Of a stretch of DNA of 64,000 nt, positions 46,254 to 53,824 are shown in pieces; position 1 is the stretch's first letter, and the number at the start of each line of letters is the position of its first letter. A program made the translations under genes and the position numbers. Source of the DNA: Hydrogenovibrio halophilus DSM 15072 (GTDB lineage: Bacteria; Pseudomonadota; Gammaproteobacteria; Thiomicrospirales; Thiomicrospiraceae); contig NZ_KB913033.1 of the NCBI RefSeq assembly GCF_000384235.1, forward strand, positions 813,164-877,163, read 5' to 3'. Under the pieces are notes generated by a model. That model saw nothing but the letters and a program-made list of their open reading frames with translations, ran no database searches and had not been told where the DNA came from.

Positions 46254-46282
46254 AAAAACCACCAGGCCTGGTGGTTTTTTGC
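46254..46282. terminator. Terminator on ACCAGGCCTGGT core, copy 10 (topA/argS)
   Basis: A 26-bp perfect palindrome (46254-46279; core 46261-46272) with AAAAACC and GGTTTTT flanks. On the minus strand it lies after topA and before argS and has a five-T tail. Confidence 0.75.
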
Positions 46283-46314
46283 AACGGTCCGGGGATGTTT
46301 ATGATCACCGGATT

Positions 46315-48834
46315 TTACGATGAATCCTTTGCCGGCTTTTTGGCAGGTTTGCGCGCAGGCGTCTTTTTGGTCGTTTTCTTCGCTGCGGGCTTCTTGGCCG
46401 TGGTTTTTTTGGCGGTGGTTTTCTTGGCCGTGGACTTCGCGGCCGCCTTTTTGGCCGGCGCCTTTTTCGCGGCCCCGCGTCGGCCGCGTTTTTTCGGTTC
46501 CGGCGCTTCGTCCAGACGCTGCTGGCATTCTTCCAGACTCAAAGCCTCGGGGTCTTCGTCCTTTTTGATTTTGGCGTTTTTGCGCGTGCTCACATCGGTG
46601 ATATACGGCCCCCAACGCCCTTTGAGGATTTTGACGTCCGTGCCCTGAAACACCCGGATGATTTTTTCCGCTTCCGTCTGAATTTTGGCTTCCACCAACG
46701 CCACCGCATCGTCCAGCTCAATCGAGAGCGGGTCAAAGCCCTTGATCGGCGCATACATTTTGGGGCCGTATTCCAAGTAAGGCCCAAACGGCCCTTGCTT
46801 GGCGATCAGCTTCTGACCTTTTTCCACCCCAAACTGGGTGCCATCCACCGCCGTGGCATGATAGCTTTCGGGCATTTCCCCGACTTCGCGCGGCAGCTTA
46901 AACAGTTCCAGCGCGTCTTCCAGCTTGAGAGTGTCCATTTTCTGACCGGGTTTGAGGCTGGCAAAGGTCGGCTTTTCGTCGTTTTCGCCATCGCCTTTCT
47001 GCACATAAGGGCCGTAACGCCCGATTTTGACAAAAATCGGTTCGCCGGTTTTGGGGTGTTCGCCCAAAGGCCGGGCCTGCCCCGCTTCTTCCCGCGACAC
47101 ATCTTCGGCGGCGACCACTCTGGGGTGAAACTGCCGGTAAAAGTTTTCCAGCATCTGACGCCAGGACTCTTTGCCTTCGGCAATGGTATCAAACTCCGAT
47201 TCCACCAGCGCGGTAAAACGGAAATCGAGCACATCACCAAAATGTTTCACCAGAAAATCCGTGACCACCCCGGCAATGTCGGTGGGAAAGAGTTTGCTTT
47301 TTTCGGTCCCGGTTTTTTCGGTGAGGGTCTCCGCCTTCAGCCCTTCGGGGGTCAAAACCCACTGACGCACTTCGCGCGGCGTGCCTTCCCGGTCTTCCTT
47401 GACCACATAGCCGCGCTGCTGAATGGTGTCAATCGTCGGCGCATAGGTCGAAGGCCGGCCAATCCCCATTTCTTCGAGCGTGCGCACCAGACTGGCTTCG
47501 TTGTAACGCGCCGGTGGGCGGGAAAAACTCTGTTTGGCCAGCAACTCAGCGACCTGAAGGGCCTGGCCCACGCTCAACGGCGGCAGTTGCCCGTCCAGCT
47601 TTTCGTCGTCCAGATCATAGGCTTTCAAAAAGCCTTCAAAAGTGACCACCTCGCCTTTGGCCGTGAGTTTGTCCGCAGGCAGCTCGCTGATGGCCACGTC
47701 CACCGTGGTGCGCAGAATCTGGGCTTCGGCCATTTGCGATGCGATGGCACGACGCCAGATCAGCTGATACAACCGTTGTTCGTTGCGCTCGCCGGTGACG
47801 GTTTTGGCCGAAAAATCGGTGGGACGAATCGCTTCGTGCGCTTCCTGCGCATCGGCGTTTTTGGTTTTGTAGCGGCGCGGTTTGGCATAATCGGCCCCAT
47901 AATCCGCGCTGATCGCGGCTTTGGCCTTGGCAATCGCCTCTTCCGACAGATTCAGCGAGTCGGTCCGCATGTAAGTGATCTTGCCGGCTTCATACAAGCG
48001 CTGCGCAATGGTCATGGTCTGCTTGACCGAAAAGCCAAGCTTGGCGGCCGCTTCCTGCTGCAGAGTCGAAGTGGTAAAGGGGGGCTTGGGCGCTTTTTTG
48101 GCCGGTTTTTCCTGCAAATCGGCCACCGACAGGGCGCTCTTCTGCACGCTTTGCAAATAGGCCTGGGCTTCCTCTTCGGTTTTGAAGGCCTGAGTGCGTT
48201 TGACCGCGACTTCGCCGATCACGTTTTTCTGGTCGTCCAGAATGTCCAGTGTCCCCTGAATCCGGTAACTGGCTTCGGATTCAAATTTTTCGACTTCGCG
48301 TTCGCGTTCCACAATCAGACGCACCGCGACCGACTGCACCCGCCCGGCAGACAAACCGGTGCGGATTTTTTTCCACAGAATCGGCGACAGTTCAAACCCG
48401 ACAATGCGGTCGAGAATGCGTCGTGCCTGCTGGGCCTCGACCAGGTCCATGTCCACGGTGCGCGGCTTGGCAATCGCCTGCTGAATCGCGTTTTTGGTGA
48501 TCTCGTGAAACACAATGCGCTTGGTGTCGGCCACGTCCAGTTTCAGCGCCTCGGCCAGATGCCAGGCAATCGCCTCCCCTTCGCGGTCCTCATCCGTCGC
48601 CAGCCAGACCGAATCGGCCGATTTGGCCAGTTTGCGCAGTTCGGTCACCGTCTTTTTCTTGTCCGGCGACACTTCGTAACGCGGTTCAAAGCCTTGGTCG
48701 ATGTCGATGCCCATGCCTTTTTTCTGAATATCGCGAATGTGGCCGTAACTTGAGCGCACGGTGAAGCCGGGGCCCAGGAACTTTTCAATGGTTTTTGCCT
48801 TGGCAGGCGACTCCACGATCACCAGATCGGTCAT
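46315..48834 (-). CDS. topA: DNA topoisomerase I
   Basis: Type IA enzyme relaxing negative supercoils, 839 residues. The Toprim domain (Val-Glu-Ser-Pro-Ala-Lys-Ala, then Asp-Glu-Asp-Arg-Glu-Gly-Glu-Ala-Ile near 78-86) and the catalytic Tyr in Tyr-Met-Arg-Thr-Asp (near 300) are present. The C-terminal half carries several Gly-Arg-Tyr-Gly-Pro-Tyr-type repeats instead of Cys4 zinc fingers. The last 59 residues (781-839) are a Lys/Ala/Thr repeat tail, as in some actinobacterial and proteobacterial TopA. No ribosome site is obvious. Confidence 0.96.
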   Translation of the reverse strand: MTDLVIVESPAKAKTIEKFLGPGFTVRSSYGHIRDIQKKGMGIDIDQGFEPRYEVSPDKKKTVTELRKLAKSADSVWLATDEDREGEAIAWHLAEALKLDVADTKRIVFHEITKNAIQQAIAKPRTVDMDLVEAQQARRILDRIVGFELSPILWKKIRTGLSAGRVQSVAVRLIVEREREVEKFESEASYRIQGTLDILDDQKNVIGEVAVKRTQAFKTEEEAQAYLQSVQKSALSVADLQEKPAKKAPKPPFTTSTLQQEAAAKLGFSVKQTMTIAQRLYEAGKITYMRTDSLNLSEEAIAKAKAAISADYGADYAKPRRYKTKNADAQEAHEAIRPTDFSAKTVTGERNEQRLYQLIWRRAIASQMAEAQILRTTVDVAISELPADKLTAKGEVVTFEGFLKAYDLDDEKLDGQLPPLSVGQALQVAELLAKQSFSRPPARYNEASLVRTLEEMGIGRPSTYAPTIDTIQQRGYVVKEDREGTPREVRQWVLTPEGLKAETLTEKTGTEKSKLFPTDIAGVVTDFLVKHFGDVLDFRFTALVESEFDTIAEGKESWRQMLENFYRQFHPRVVAAEDVSREEAGQARPLGEHPKTGEPIFVKIGRYGPYVQKGDGENDEKPTFASLKPGQKMDTLKLEDALELFKLPREVGEMPESYHATAVDGTQFGVEKGQKLIAKQGPFGPYLEYGPKMYAPIKGFDPLSIELDDAVALVEAKIQTEAEKIIRVFQGTDVKILKGRWGPYITDVSTRKNAKIKKDEDPEALSLEECQQRLDEAPEPKKRGRRGAAKKAPAKKAAAKSTAKKTTAKKTTAKKPAAKKTTKKTPARKPAKKPAKDSS

Positions 48835-48875
48835 GTTTGACTCACTTTATAAATTACTTGTTTGGTCGAATGCAT

Positions 48876-48907
48876 TCCCTTTTTTACCAGGCCTGGTAAA
48901 AAAGGGA
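48876..48907. terminator. Terminator on ACCAGGCCTGGT core, copy 11 (dprA/topA)
   Basis: A 32-bp perfect palindrome (core 48886-48897) with six-T and six-A runs then CCC/GGG. It is the longest extended form in the window. On the minus strand it is after dprA and before topA, so if dprA and topA share a transcript it would be in the topA leader. Confidence 0.75.
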
Positions 48908-48931
48908 TAAAGCCCCTTGCACGAGGTCAAT

Positions 48932-48960
48932 AAGATACACGAGAAACTTTCGACAGACAA
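48932..48960 (-). promoter_or_regulatory. Possible topA promoter
   Basis: TTGTCT (48960-48955), 17-bp spacer, TATCTT (48937-48932) on the minus strand. If real, the following palindrome would lie in the topA leader. A closer TATAAA (about 48846-48851) is an alternative -10 but leaves almost no leader. Confidence 0.3.
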
Positions 48961-49034
48961 AATTGATCGCGCATTCTACTATGCAACCCTCTGATTTTCC
49001 AAGCCTGAACTCCGAATCGGCCTCACCGGACGCT

Positions 49035-50147
49035 TCAGGCCGGGCCGATTCGTCGCCAGCGTCCGGCGGAAAGCGCTTCCACCCGGCCTTCAAGCTCCAG
49101 CATCACCAGCTGGCTCTGCAAATCGGCCACTGACCAGCCACTGGCCTGGGCCAGTTCGTCCAGCGAGACCGGTTCGTATCCCAGCCATTGCAAAAGCGCC
49201 GGCTCCTCGTCCGGCGACACAGCTGTCCGCTCTGAGTCGGCGGTGTCAGCCGTTTCCAGTGCCAGCGACGGCTGCAACCAGGGCACCAGCTCTTCCAGCA
49301 CATGTTCGGCGGTTTCCACCAGCTTGGCGCCTTCCCGAATCAGTTGATGACAGCCCTTGGCCTGAGGGTCGTGAATGGAGCCGGGCATGGCAAACACTTC
49401 CCGCCCCTGCTCCAGCGCCTGCTTGGCCGTGATCAGGGAACCGCTTTTCAGCGCCGCTTCCACCACCAGAGTCCCATGGCACAATCCGGCAATGATCCGG
49501 TTTCTGGCCGGGAAATGCCGTGCCAGCGGCCGGGTGCCCAATGGGTATTCCGATACCAGCGCCCCCTGTTCGGCAATGGCTTTGGCCAGAGCGTGATTGC
49601 TCGCCGGATACACCCGATCCAGCCCCGTGCCCACCACCGCCACCGTCTGCCCGGCTTTGAGCGCGCCTTCGTGCGCCGCTCGATCAATCCCCGAAGCCAG
49701 ACCGCTGGTAATGGTCAGCCCTTTTTCGGCCAGCGCCTGCGAAAACGCCTCCGCCGACGCCAGACCGGAACGCGAGGCACGCCGCGCACCCACCACCGCC
49801 AGTTGCGGGTCGGACAACAAATCCACCGAACCGCGCACATACAACAGCCAGGGCGGATCGGCCATTTCCCGCAACAGCGGCGGATAATCCGGGTCCCAGT
49901 AATGCAGCAGGCGCTGGTCAGACGCTTCCTGCCAGGCCAGCGCCTCTGCCTGCCAGCTTTTTTGCTGCGACGCCAGCAACCGTTCCAGCTGGTGATCGGT
50001 CAGGCAACGGCTGGCCTGCCAGCGACGACGGTCCGCCCCCAGTGCGGTTGGCAAATCCCCAAACACGTCCAGCACTGTCTGCAAACGCTGAAACCGCACC
50101 CCGGCGAAATGAAACGGCAACAAGTTTTCCAGTGAGGGCTCGGACAT
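49035..50147 (-). CDS. dprA: DNA-processing protein A
   Basis: In transformable bacteria DprA loads RecA onto incoming single-stranded DNA. The 370 residues from ATG 50147 show the Rossmann-like DprA core: Ala-Val-Val-Gly-Ala-Arg-Arg-Ala-Ser near 115-123, Thr-Ser-Gly-Leu-Ala-Ser-Gly-Ile-Asp near 144-152, Gly-Thr-Gly-Leu-Asp-Arg-Val-Tyr-Pro. A C-terminal winged-helix domain (about 300-365) follows. AAGG precedes ATG 50147; the ATG at 50183 has none. No LysM gene lies between dprA and def. Presence is common also in non-competent species. Confidence 0.95.
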   Translation of the reverse strand: MSEPSLENLLPFHFAGVRFQRLQTVLDVFGDLPTALGADRRRWQASRCLTDHQLERLLASQQKSWQAEALAWQEASDQRLLHYWDPDYPPLLREMADPPWLLYVRGSVDLLSDPQLAVVGARRASRSGLASAEAFSQALAEKGLTITSGLASGIDRAAHEGALKAGQTVAVVGTGLDRVYPASNHALAKAIAEQGALVSEYPLGTRPLARHFPARNRIIAGLCHGTLVVEAALKSGSLITAKQALEQGREVFAMPGSIHDPQAKGCHQLIREGAKLVETAEHVLEELVPWLQPSLALETADTADSERTAVSPDEEPALLQWLGYEPVSLDELAQASGWSVADLQSQLVMLELEGRVEALSAGRWRRIGPA

Positions 50148-50263
50148 ATCGGGCCTTAATTCGTTTATAATGGTCGGATTCATACACCCTTCGGGCTGGC
50201 TTTCATTGTCAGGGCCTGTGCCCTCAAAAGCAAGCTTGTTCGCAATAAACCGTAAGAAACGCT

Positions 50264-50764
50264 ATGACTGACAAACTCGACATTGTGCTTTACCCGGACG
50301 ATGGGCTTCGTGACGTCTGCGCCCCGATTGAGGCCATGAACGACCGCTATGACCGTCTGATTGACGAAATGTTCTACACCATGTACGACGCCCCGGGCAT
50401 TGGCCTGGCGGCCCCGCAGGTCGCGGTCCAGGAGCGGTTGATTGTGCTGGATGTCTCCGACAATCAGGATCAGCCCCTTGCCCTGATCAACCCGGAAGTG
50501 GTGCAGGCCAAAGGCGAAATCACCTACGAAGAGGGCTGTTTGTCCCTGCCCGGCGTTTACGCCAAGGTCAAACGCCCGGCGCATGTTCTGGTGCGTGGCC
50601 TCAACCGGGATGGCGAACCGGTGGAACTGGAAGCCGATGACCTGCTGGCCATTTGCCTCCAACACGAGATCGACCACCTCAACGGCAAGCTATTTGTGGA
50701 CCATTTATCGCAACTGAAACGCAACCGCGCCCTGCAAAAATACCGCAAGGAAATGGCGGAATGA
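50264..50764 (+). CDS. def: Peptide deformylase
   Basis: Removes the formyl group from nascent N-terminal Met. The 166-residue enzyme has the three PDF motifs: Gly-Ile-Gly-Leu-Ala-Ala-Pro-Gln (near 44-51), Glu-Gly-Cys-Leu-Ser (near 88-92) and Gln-His-Glu-Ile-Asp-His-Leu-Asn-Gly (near 131-139), giving Cys and two His metal ligands. Divergent from dprA and upstream of fmt. Confidence 0.97.
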   Translation: MTDKLDIVLYPDDGLRDVCAPIEAMNDRYDRLIDEMFYTMYDAPGIGLAAPQVAVQERLIVLDVSDNQDQPLALINPEVVQAKGEITYEEGCLSLPGVYAKVKRPAHVLVRGLNRDGEPVELEADDLLAICLQHEIDHLNGKLFVDHLSQLKRNRALQKYRKEMAE

Positions 50765-50834
50765 AAGGCCTCGTCCTGAGCCAGTACGCCAGACCGCCTT
50801 TCCTGCCCATCGCCTTGCCTGACTTCGGAACCTT

Positions 50835-51818
50835 ATGATCGACACTGCGACCGACACCAACCCCGCTCAGAACACACCGCTCAACCTCGTCTTTGCCGGC
50901 ACACCGGACTTTGCGGTGCCCGCCCTGACCGCGCTAATTGACAGTCCGCATCGCATTGCGGGCGTCTATACTCAGCCGGACCGGCCCGCCGGGCGGGGGC
51001 GCAAACTGACCCCCAGTCCGGTCAAAACCACCGCACTGGCGCATGACCTGCCGGTCTATCAACCGGAAAATTTCAAGCAGGCATCCGACCGGGACGCTCT
51101 GCAAGCCCTGAATCCCGATCTGATGGTGGTGGTGGCCTATGGCCTGATTCTGCCGCAGTCGGTGCTCGACATTCCCACCCATGGCTGTCTGAACATTCAT
51201 GGGTCGCTGCTGCCGCGCTGGCGGGGTGCCGCGCCGATTCAGCGCGCCATCGAAGCCGGCGATTCGCACACCGGGATCACGATCATGCAAATGGCCGCCG
51301 GACTCGACACCGGCCCCATGCTCACCACTCTGTCCACCCCGATTGCACCGGAAGACACCGCGCAGACACTGCATGACCGTCTGGCCGAACTGGGCGCGCA
51401 GGCCTTGCAGGAAACACTCACCCAGCTAATCGGGCCGGGACTGACACCGACCCCACAAAATGAAGCCGAGGCCACTTACGCGCCCAAACTGAGCAAAGCC
51501 GAAGCCGCCATCGACTGGTCCCAACCGGCACAACAGCTTGCGCACAAAATTCAGGCCTTCAACCCTTGGCCGGTGGCCACAGCGTCGCTGGGCGAGCAGA
51601 CACTGCGGCTCTGGCAAGCTCTGGCTCTATCGGAAGGCGACGAACGGTCCGGTTCCGACCGGCCCGGCACCGTGCTGGCCGTGACGCCCGAGGGCGTGGA
51701 CGTCGCAACGGGCCACGGCATCCTGCGTTTGCTACAAGTGCAGCCGCCCGGCAAGAAAGCCATGCCCGCCTACGATTTTGCGCAATCGCGCCAACTGACC
51801 GGACAGGAACTGACATGA
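50835..51818 (+). CDS. fmt: Methionyl-tRNA formyltransferase
   Basis: Formylates initiator Met-tRNA. 327 residues: Phe-Ala-Gly-Thr-Pro-Asp-Phe-Ala-Val-Pro at 18-27, Asn-Ile-His-Gly-Ser-Leu-Leu-Pro-Arg-Trp-Arg-Gly (near 120-131) with the catalytic Asn and His, and the C-terminal OB-like domain. A second possible start is about 14 residues downstream. It overlaps rsmB by ATGA. Confidence 0.96.
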   Translation: MIDTATDTNPAQNTPLNLVFAGTPDFAVPALTALIDSPHRIAGVYTQPDRPAGRGRKLTPSPVKTTALAHDLPVYQPENFKQASDRDALQALNPDLMVVVAYGLILPQSVLDIPTHGCLNIHGSLLPRWRGAAPIQRAIEAGDSHTGITIMQMAAGLDTGPMLTTLSTPIAPEDTAQTLHDRLAELGAQALQETLTQLIGPGLTPTPQNEAEATYAPKLSKAEAAIDWSQPAQQLAHKIQAFNPWPVATASLGEQTLRLWQALALSEGDERSGSDRPGTVLAVTPEGVDVATGHGILRLLQVQPPGKKAMPAYDFAQSRQLTGQELT

Positions 51819-53149
51819 GCCAATCCCCCAATCCGCGTTTTGCCGCCCTGAAAATGCTGCTGGCCGTCATTGACGAGGGCCGCTCGCTCAGTCGAGTGCT
51901 GCCGCCCGGTCTTGCCCAGTTTGAACAAAAACGCGATCGCGCTTTCTGCCAGAACCTGGTCATGGGCACACTACGCTGGCACAACCAGCTGGCGGCCATT
52001 CGTGACCGCCTGCTGAAAAAACCGCTCAAACCCAAAGACGAAGACGTCAACCAACTGATTCTTCTGGGCCTGTTTGAATTGCGTCATGCCGACACCCCGT
52101 CCCACGCGGCGGTCTCGGAAACCGTCGCTCTGGTCAAAAAGCTGAAAAAACCCTGGGCCAGAGGGCTGGTGAATGCGGTCTTGCGACGCGATCAACGCGA
52201 AGCGGCGACCCTCGACAGCTGGATCGCCGAGCAGCCTGCTCTGAAACACGCCCACCCGGAGTGGCTGGTGGCGCGTTTGCAGAGCGCCTACCCGGACCAC
52301 TGGGAAAGCGTTCTGAGCGCCAACAACCTGCCCGCCCCGCAAACCCTGCGCATCAACCGTCTGGCCGTCCGCCGCGAAGACTACGCCCGGACACTGGCCG
52401 ACCAGGGCATTGTGGCCCACCCTCACCCCCATGCACCGGACGCGCTGGTACTGGAAAGCAACCAAGTCATTCCGCGCTTGCCCGGTTTTGAGGAAGGTCA
52501 CTTCAGCGTTCAAGATGCCTCGGCCCAATTGGCCGCACCGCTTCTGGGGCCACTGCCGGGCGAGCGGGTGCTGGACGCCTGCGCCGCACCGGGCGGAAAA
52601 ACCACCCATTTGCAGGAATGGGCCGACAATCAATTGCACTGTCTGGCACTGGAAAAAGCGCCGGAGCGGATGGAACGTTTGAGCGAAAACCTGCACCGGC
52701 TGCAACTGGACGCCCAGTTGGAAAATGGGGACGCCGGATGTCCCGACGACTGGTGGGACGGCCAACCCTTTGACCGAATTCTGTTGGACGCCCCTTGTTC
52801 CGGCACCGGCATCATCCGTCGCCAGCCCGACATCAAATGGCACCGCACCACGGAAGACATCGCCCAACTGGTGCAGACCCAGCAACGCCTTCTGCAAGCA
52901 CTGTGGCCACTGCTTAAACCCGGCGGCACCCTGGTGTACGCCACCTGTTCGGTCCTGCCGGAAGAAAACGGCGAGCAGATACAGGCGTTTGTCGAACAGA
53001 CGCCGAACGCCCACCTCCTGCCACTTGAGGTAGAATGGGGCCTGACACAGCCTCTGCCGGGACGTCAGATTCTGCCCGGTCAGCCACAGGCTCCGGACAT
53101 GGACGGTTTCTACTATGCACGACTCAAAAAATCTGCGGCCAATGTCTGA
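51815..53149 (+). CDS. rsmB: 16S rRNA m5C967 methyltransferase
   Basis: Methylates C967 of 16S rRNA. 444 residues from ATG 51815, whose TGA overlap with fmt (ATGA) fixes the start; the frame is open to 51566 only because it overlaps fmt. An N-terminal NusB-like domain (1-140) is followed by the RsmB/F core: Asp-Ala-Cys-Ala-Ala-Pro-Gly-Gly-Lys-Thr-Thr-His (near 252), Asp-Ala-Pro-Cys-Ser-Gly-Thr-Gly (near 325) with the catalytic Cys, and a second Cys in Tyr-Ala-Thr-Cys-Ser. Confidence 0.95.
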   Translation: MSQSPNPRFAALKMLLAVIDEGRSLSRVLPPGLAQFEQKRDRAFCQNLVMGTLRWHNQLAAIRDRLLKKPLKPKDEDVNQLILLGLFELRHADTPSHAAVSETVALVKKLKKPWARGLVNAVLRRDQREAATLDSWIAEQPALKHAHPEWLVARLQSAYPDHWESVLSANNLPAPQTLRINRLAVRREDYARTLADQGIVAHPHPHAPDALVLESNQVIPRLPGFEEGHFSVQDASAQLAAPLLGPLPGERVLDACAAPGGKTTHLQEWADNQLHCLALEKAPERMERLSENLHRLQLDAQLENGDAGCPDDWWDGQPFDRILLDAPCSGTGIIRRQPDIKWHRTTEDIAQLVQTQQRLLQALWPLLKPGGTLVYATCSVLPEENGEQIQAFVEQTPNAHLLPLEVEWGLTQPLPGRQILPGQPQAPDMDGFYYARLKKSAANV

Positions 53150-53783
53150 TCTGCCTCACTGGTTCGGCCTTCTGTGTCTGCTCATCGGTTTCTCGGGGCC
53201 GACCTGGGCACAGGCCAAAACGCCTGCGGACACAACACAGGAAACAGCAACCACCTCTCCGGCGGCCCCCGGCCGGATCGAAGTTCTGTCCCTGTACGAT
53301 TATCAGGACAATCAACAGCTGATTCTGGACGCCAGAATCCGTCTTTCCCTGCCCCCGGCGGTGATGGACGCATTGCAGCATGAAATCCCCATGACCTTTC
53401 AGACCGAAATCACCCTGGACGAATCCCGTTCCCTGCTGGGCATCCCCTATCAACGCAACCGGGTTCAGATTCGCTACCAGACCCGGCTGCAGTATTACCG
53501 TTTTAACCAGGCCTGGGTGTTGCACAACCTGCGCAACGAGAAGGTGCAGAGCTTTTCTTCTCTGGAAGAAGCCCTTGAGACACTGGGCACCCTGTCCGGC
53601 TTTGCCCTGACCAATCTGGCCACATTGCACCCCAATACCGAATATCATATGGGAGTGCGCATGTTTCTGGATCGCTGGACCCTGCCCAGCCCGATGATGA
53701 TCGACGCCCTGTTTTCACCGGCCTGGCAATTGGACAGCGGCTGGGAAAGCATTCGGATCCAATCACCCAAAAGCTGGCTATAG
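53142..53783 (+). CDS. DUF4390 exported protein
   Basis: 213 residues: a hydrophobic signal segment near residues 5-24 (Leu-Leu-Cys-Leu-Leu-Ile-Gly-Phe), a Thr/Ala-rich stretch, then a beta-rich DUF4390 domain (Leu-Asp-Ala-Arg-Ile-Arg-Leu-Ser-Leu-Pro; Tyr-x-x-Arg-Leu-Gln-Tyr-Tyr). In Gammaproteobacteria it usually precedes an NtrY-like kinase, as here. ATG 53142 overlaps the rsmB stop by 8 bp; ATG 53115 is also possible. It contains a near-copy of the palindrome (53506-53517). Confidence 0.83.
   Translation: MSDLPHWFGLLCLLIGFSGPTWAQAKTPADTTQETATTSPAAPGRIEVLSLYDYQDNQQLILDARIRLSLPPAVMDALQHEIPMTFQTEITLDESRSLLGIPYQRNRVQIRYQTRLQYYRFNQAWVLHNLRNEKVQSFSSLEEALETLGTLSGFALTNLATLHPNTEYHMGVRMFLDRWTLPSPMMIDALFSPAWQLDSGWESIRIQSPKSWL
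53506..53517. repeat. Near-copy of ACCAGGCCTGGT (one mismatch) in the DUF4390 gene
   Basis: ACCAGGCCTGGG, with the usual T-run before it; read as Asn-Gln-Ala-Trp-Val. One base from the full palindrome. Confidence 0.55.
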
Positions 53784-53824
53784 AGGGTTATCGCCAGCAG
53801 CGACCCACTTTGACGAGGTAACCC

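Noticed and set aside
46795-48753. A 652-codon open frame on the plus strand opposite topA
   Set aside because: It is antisense to a clear topA with catalytic motifs; its product is rich in Phe, His, Gln and Arg with no domain, typical of GC-rich shadow frames.
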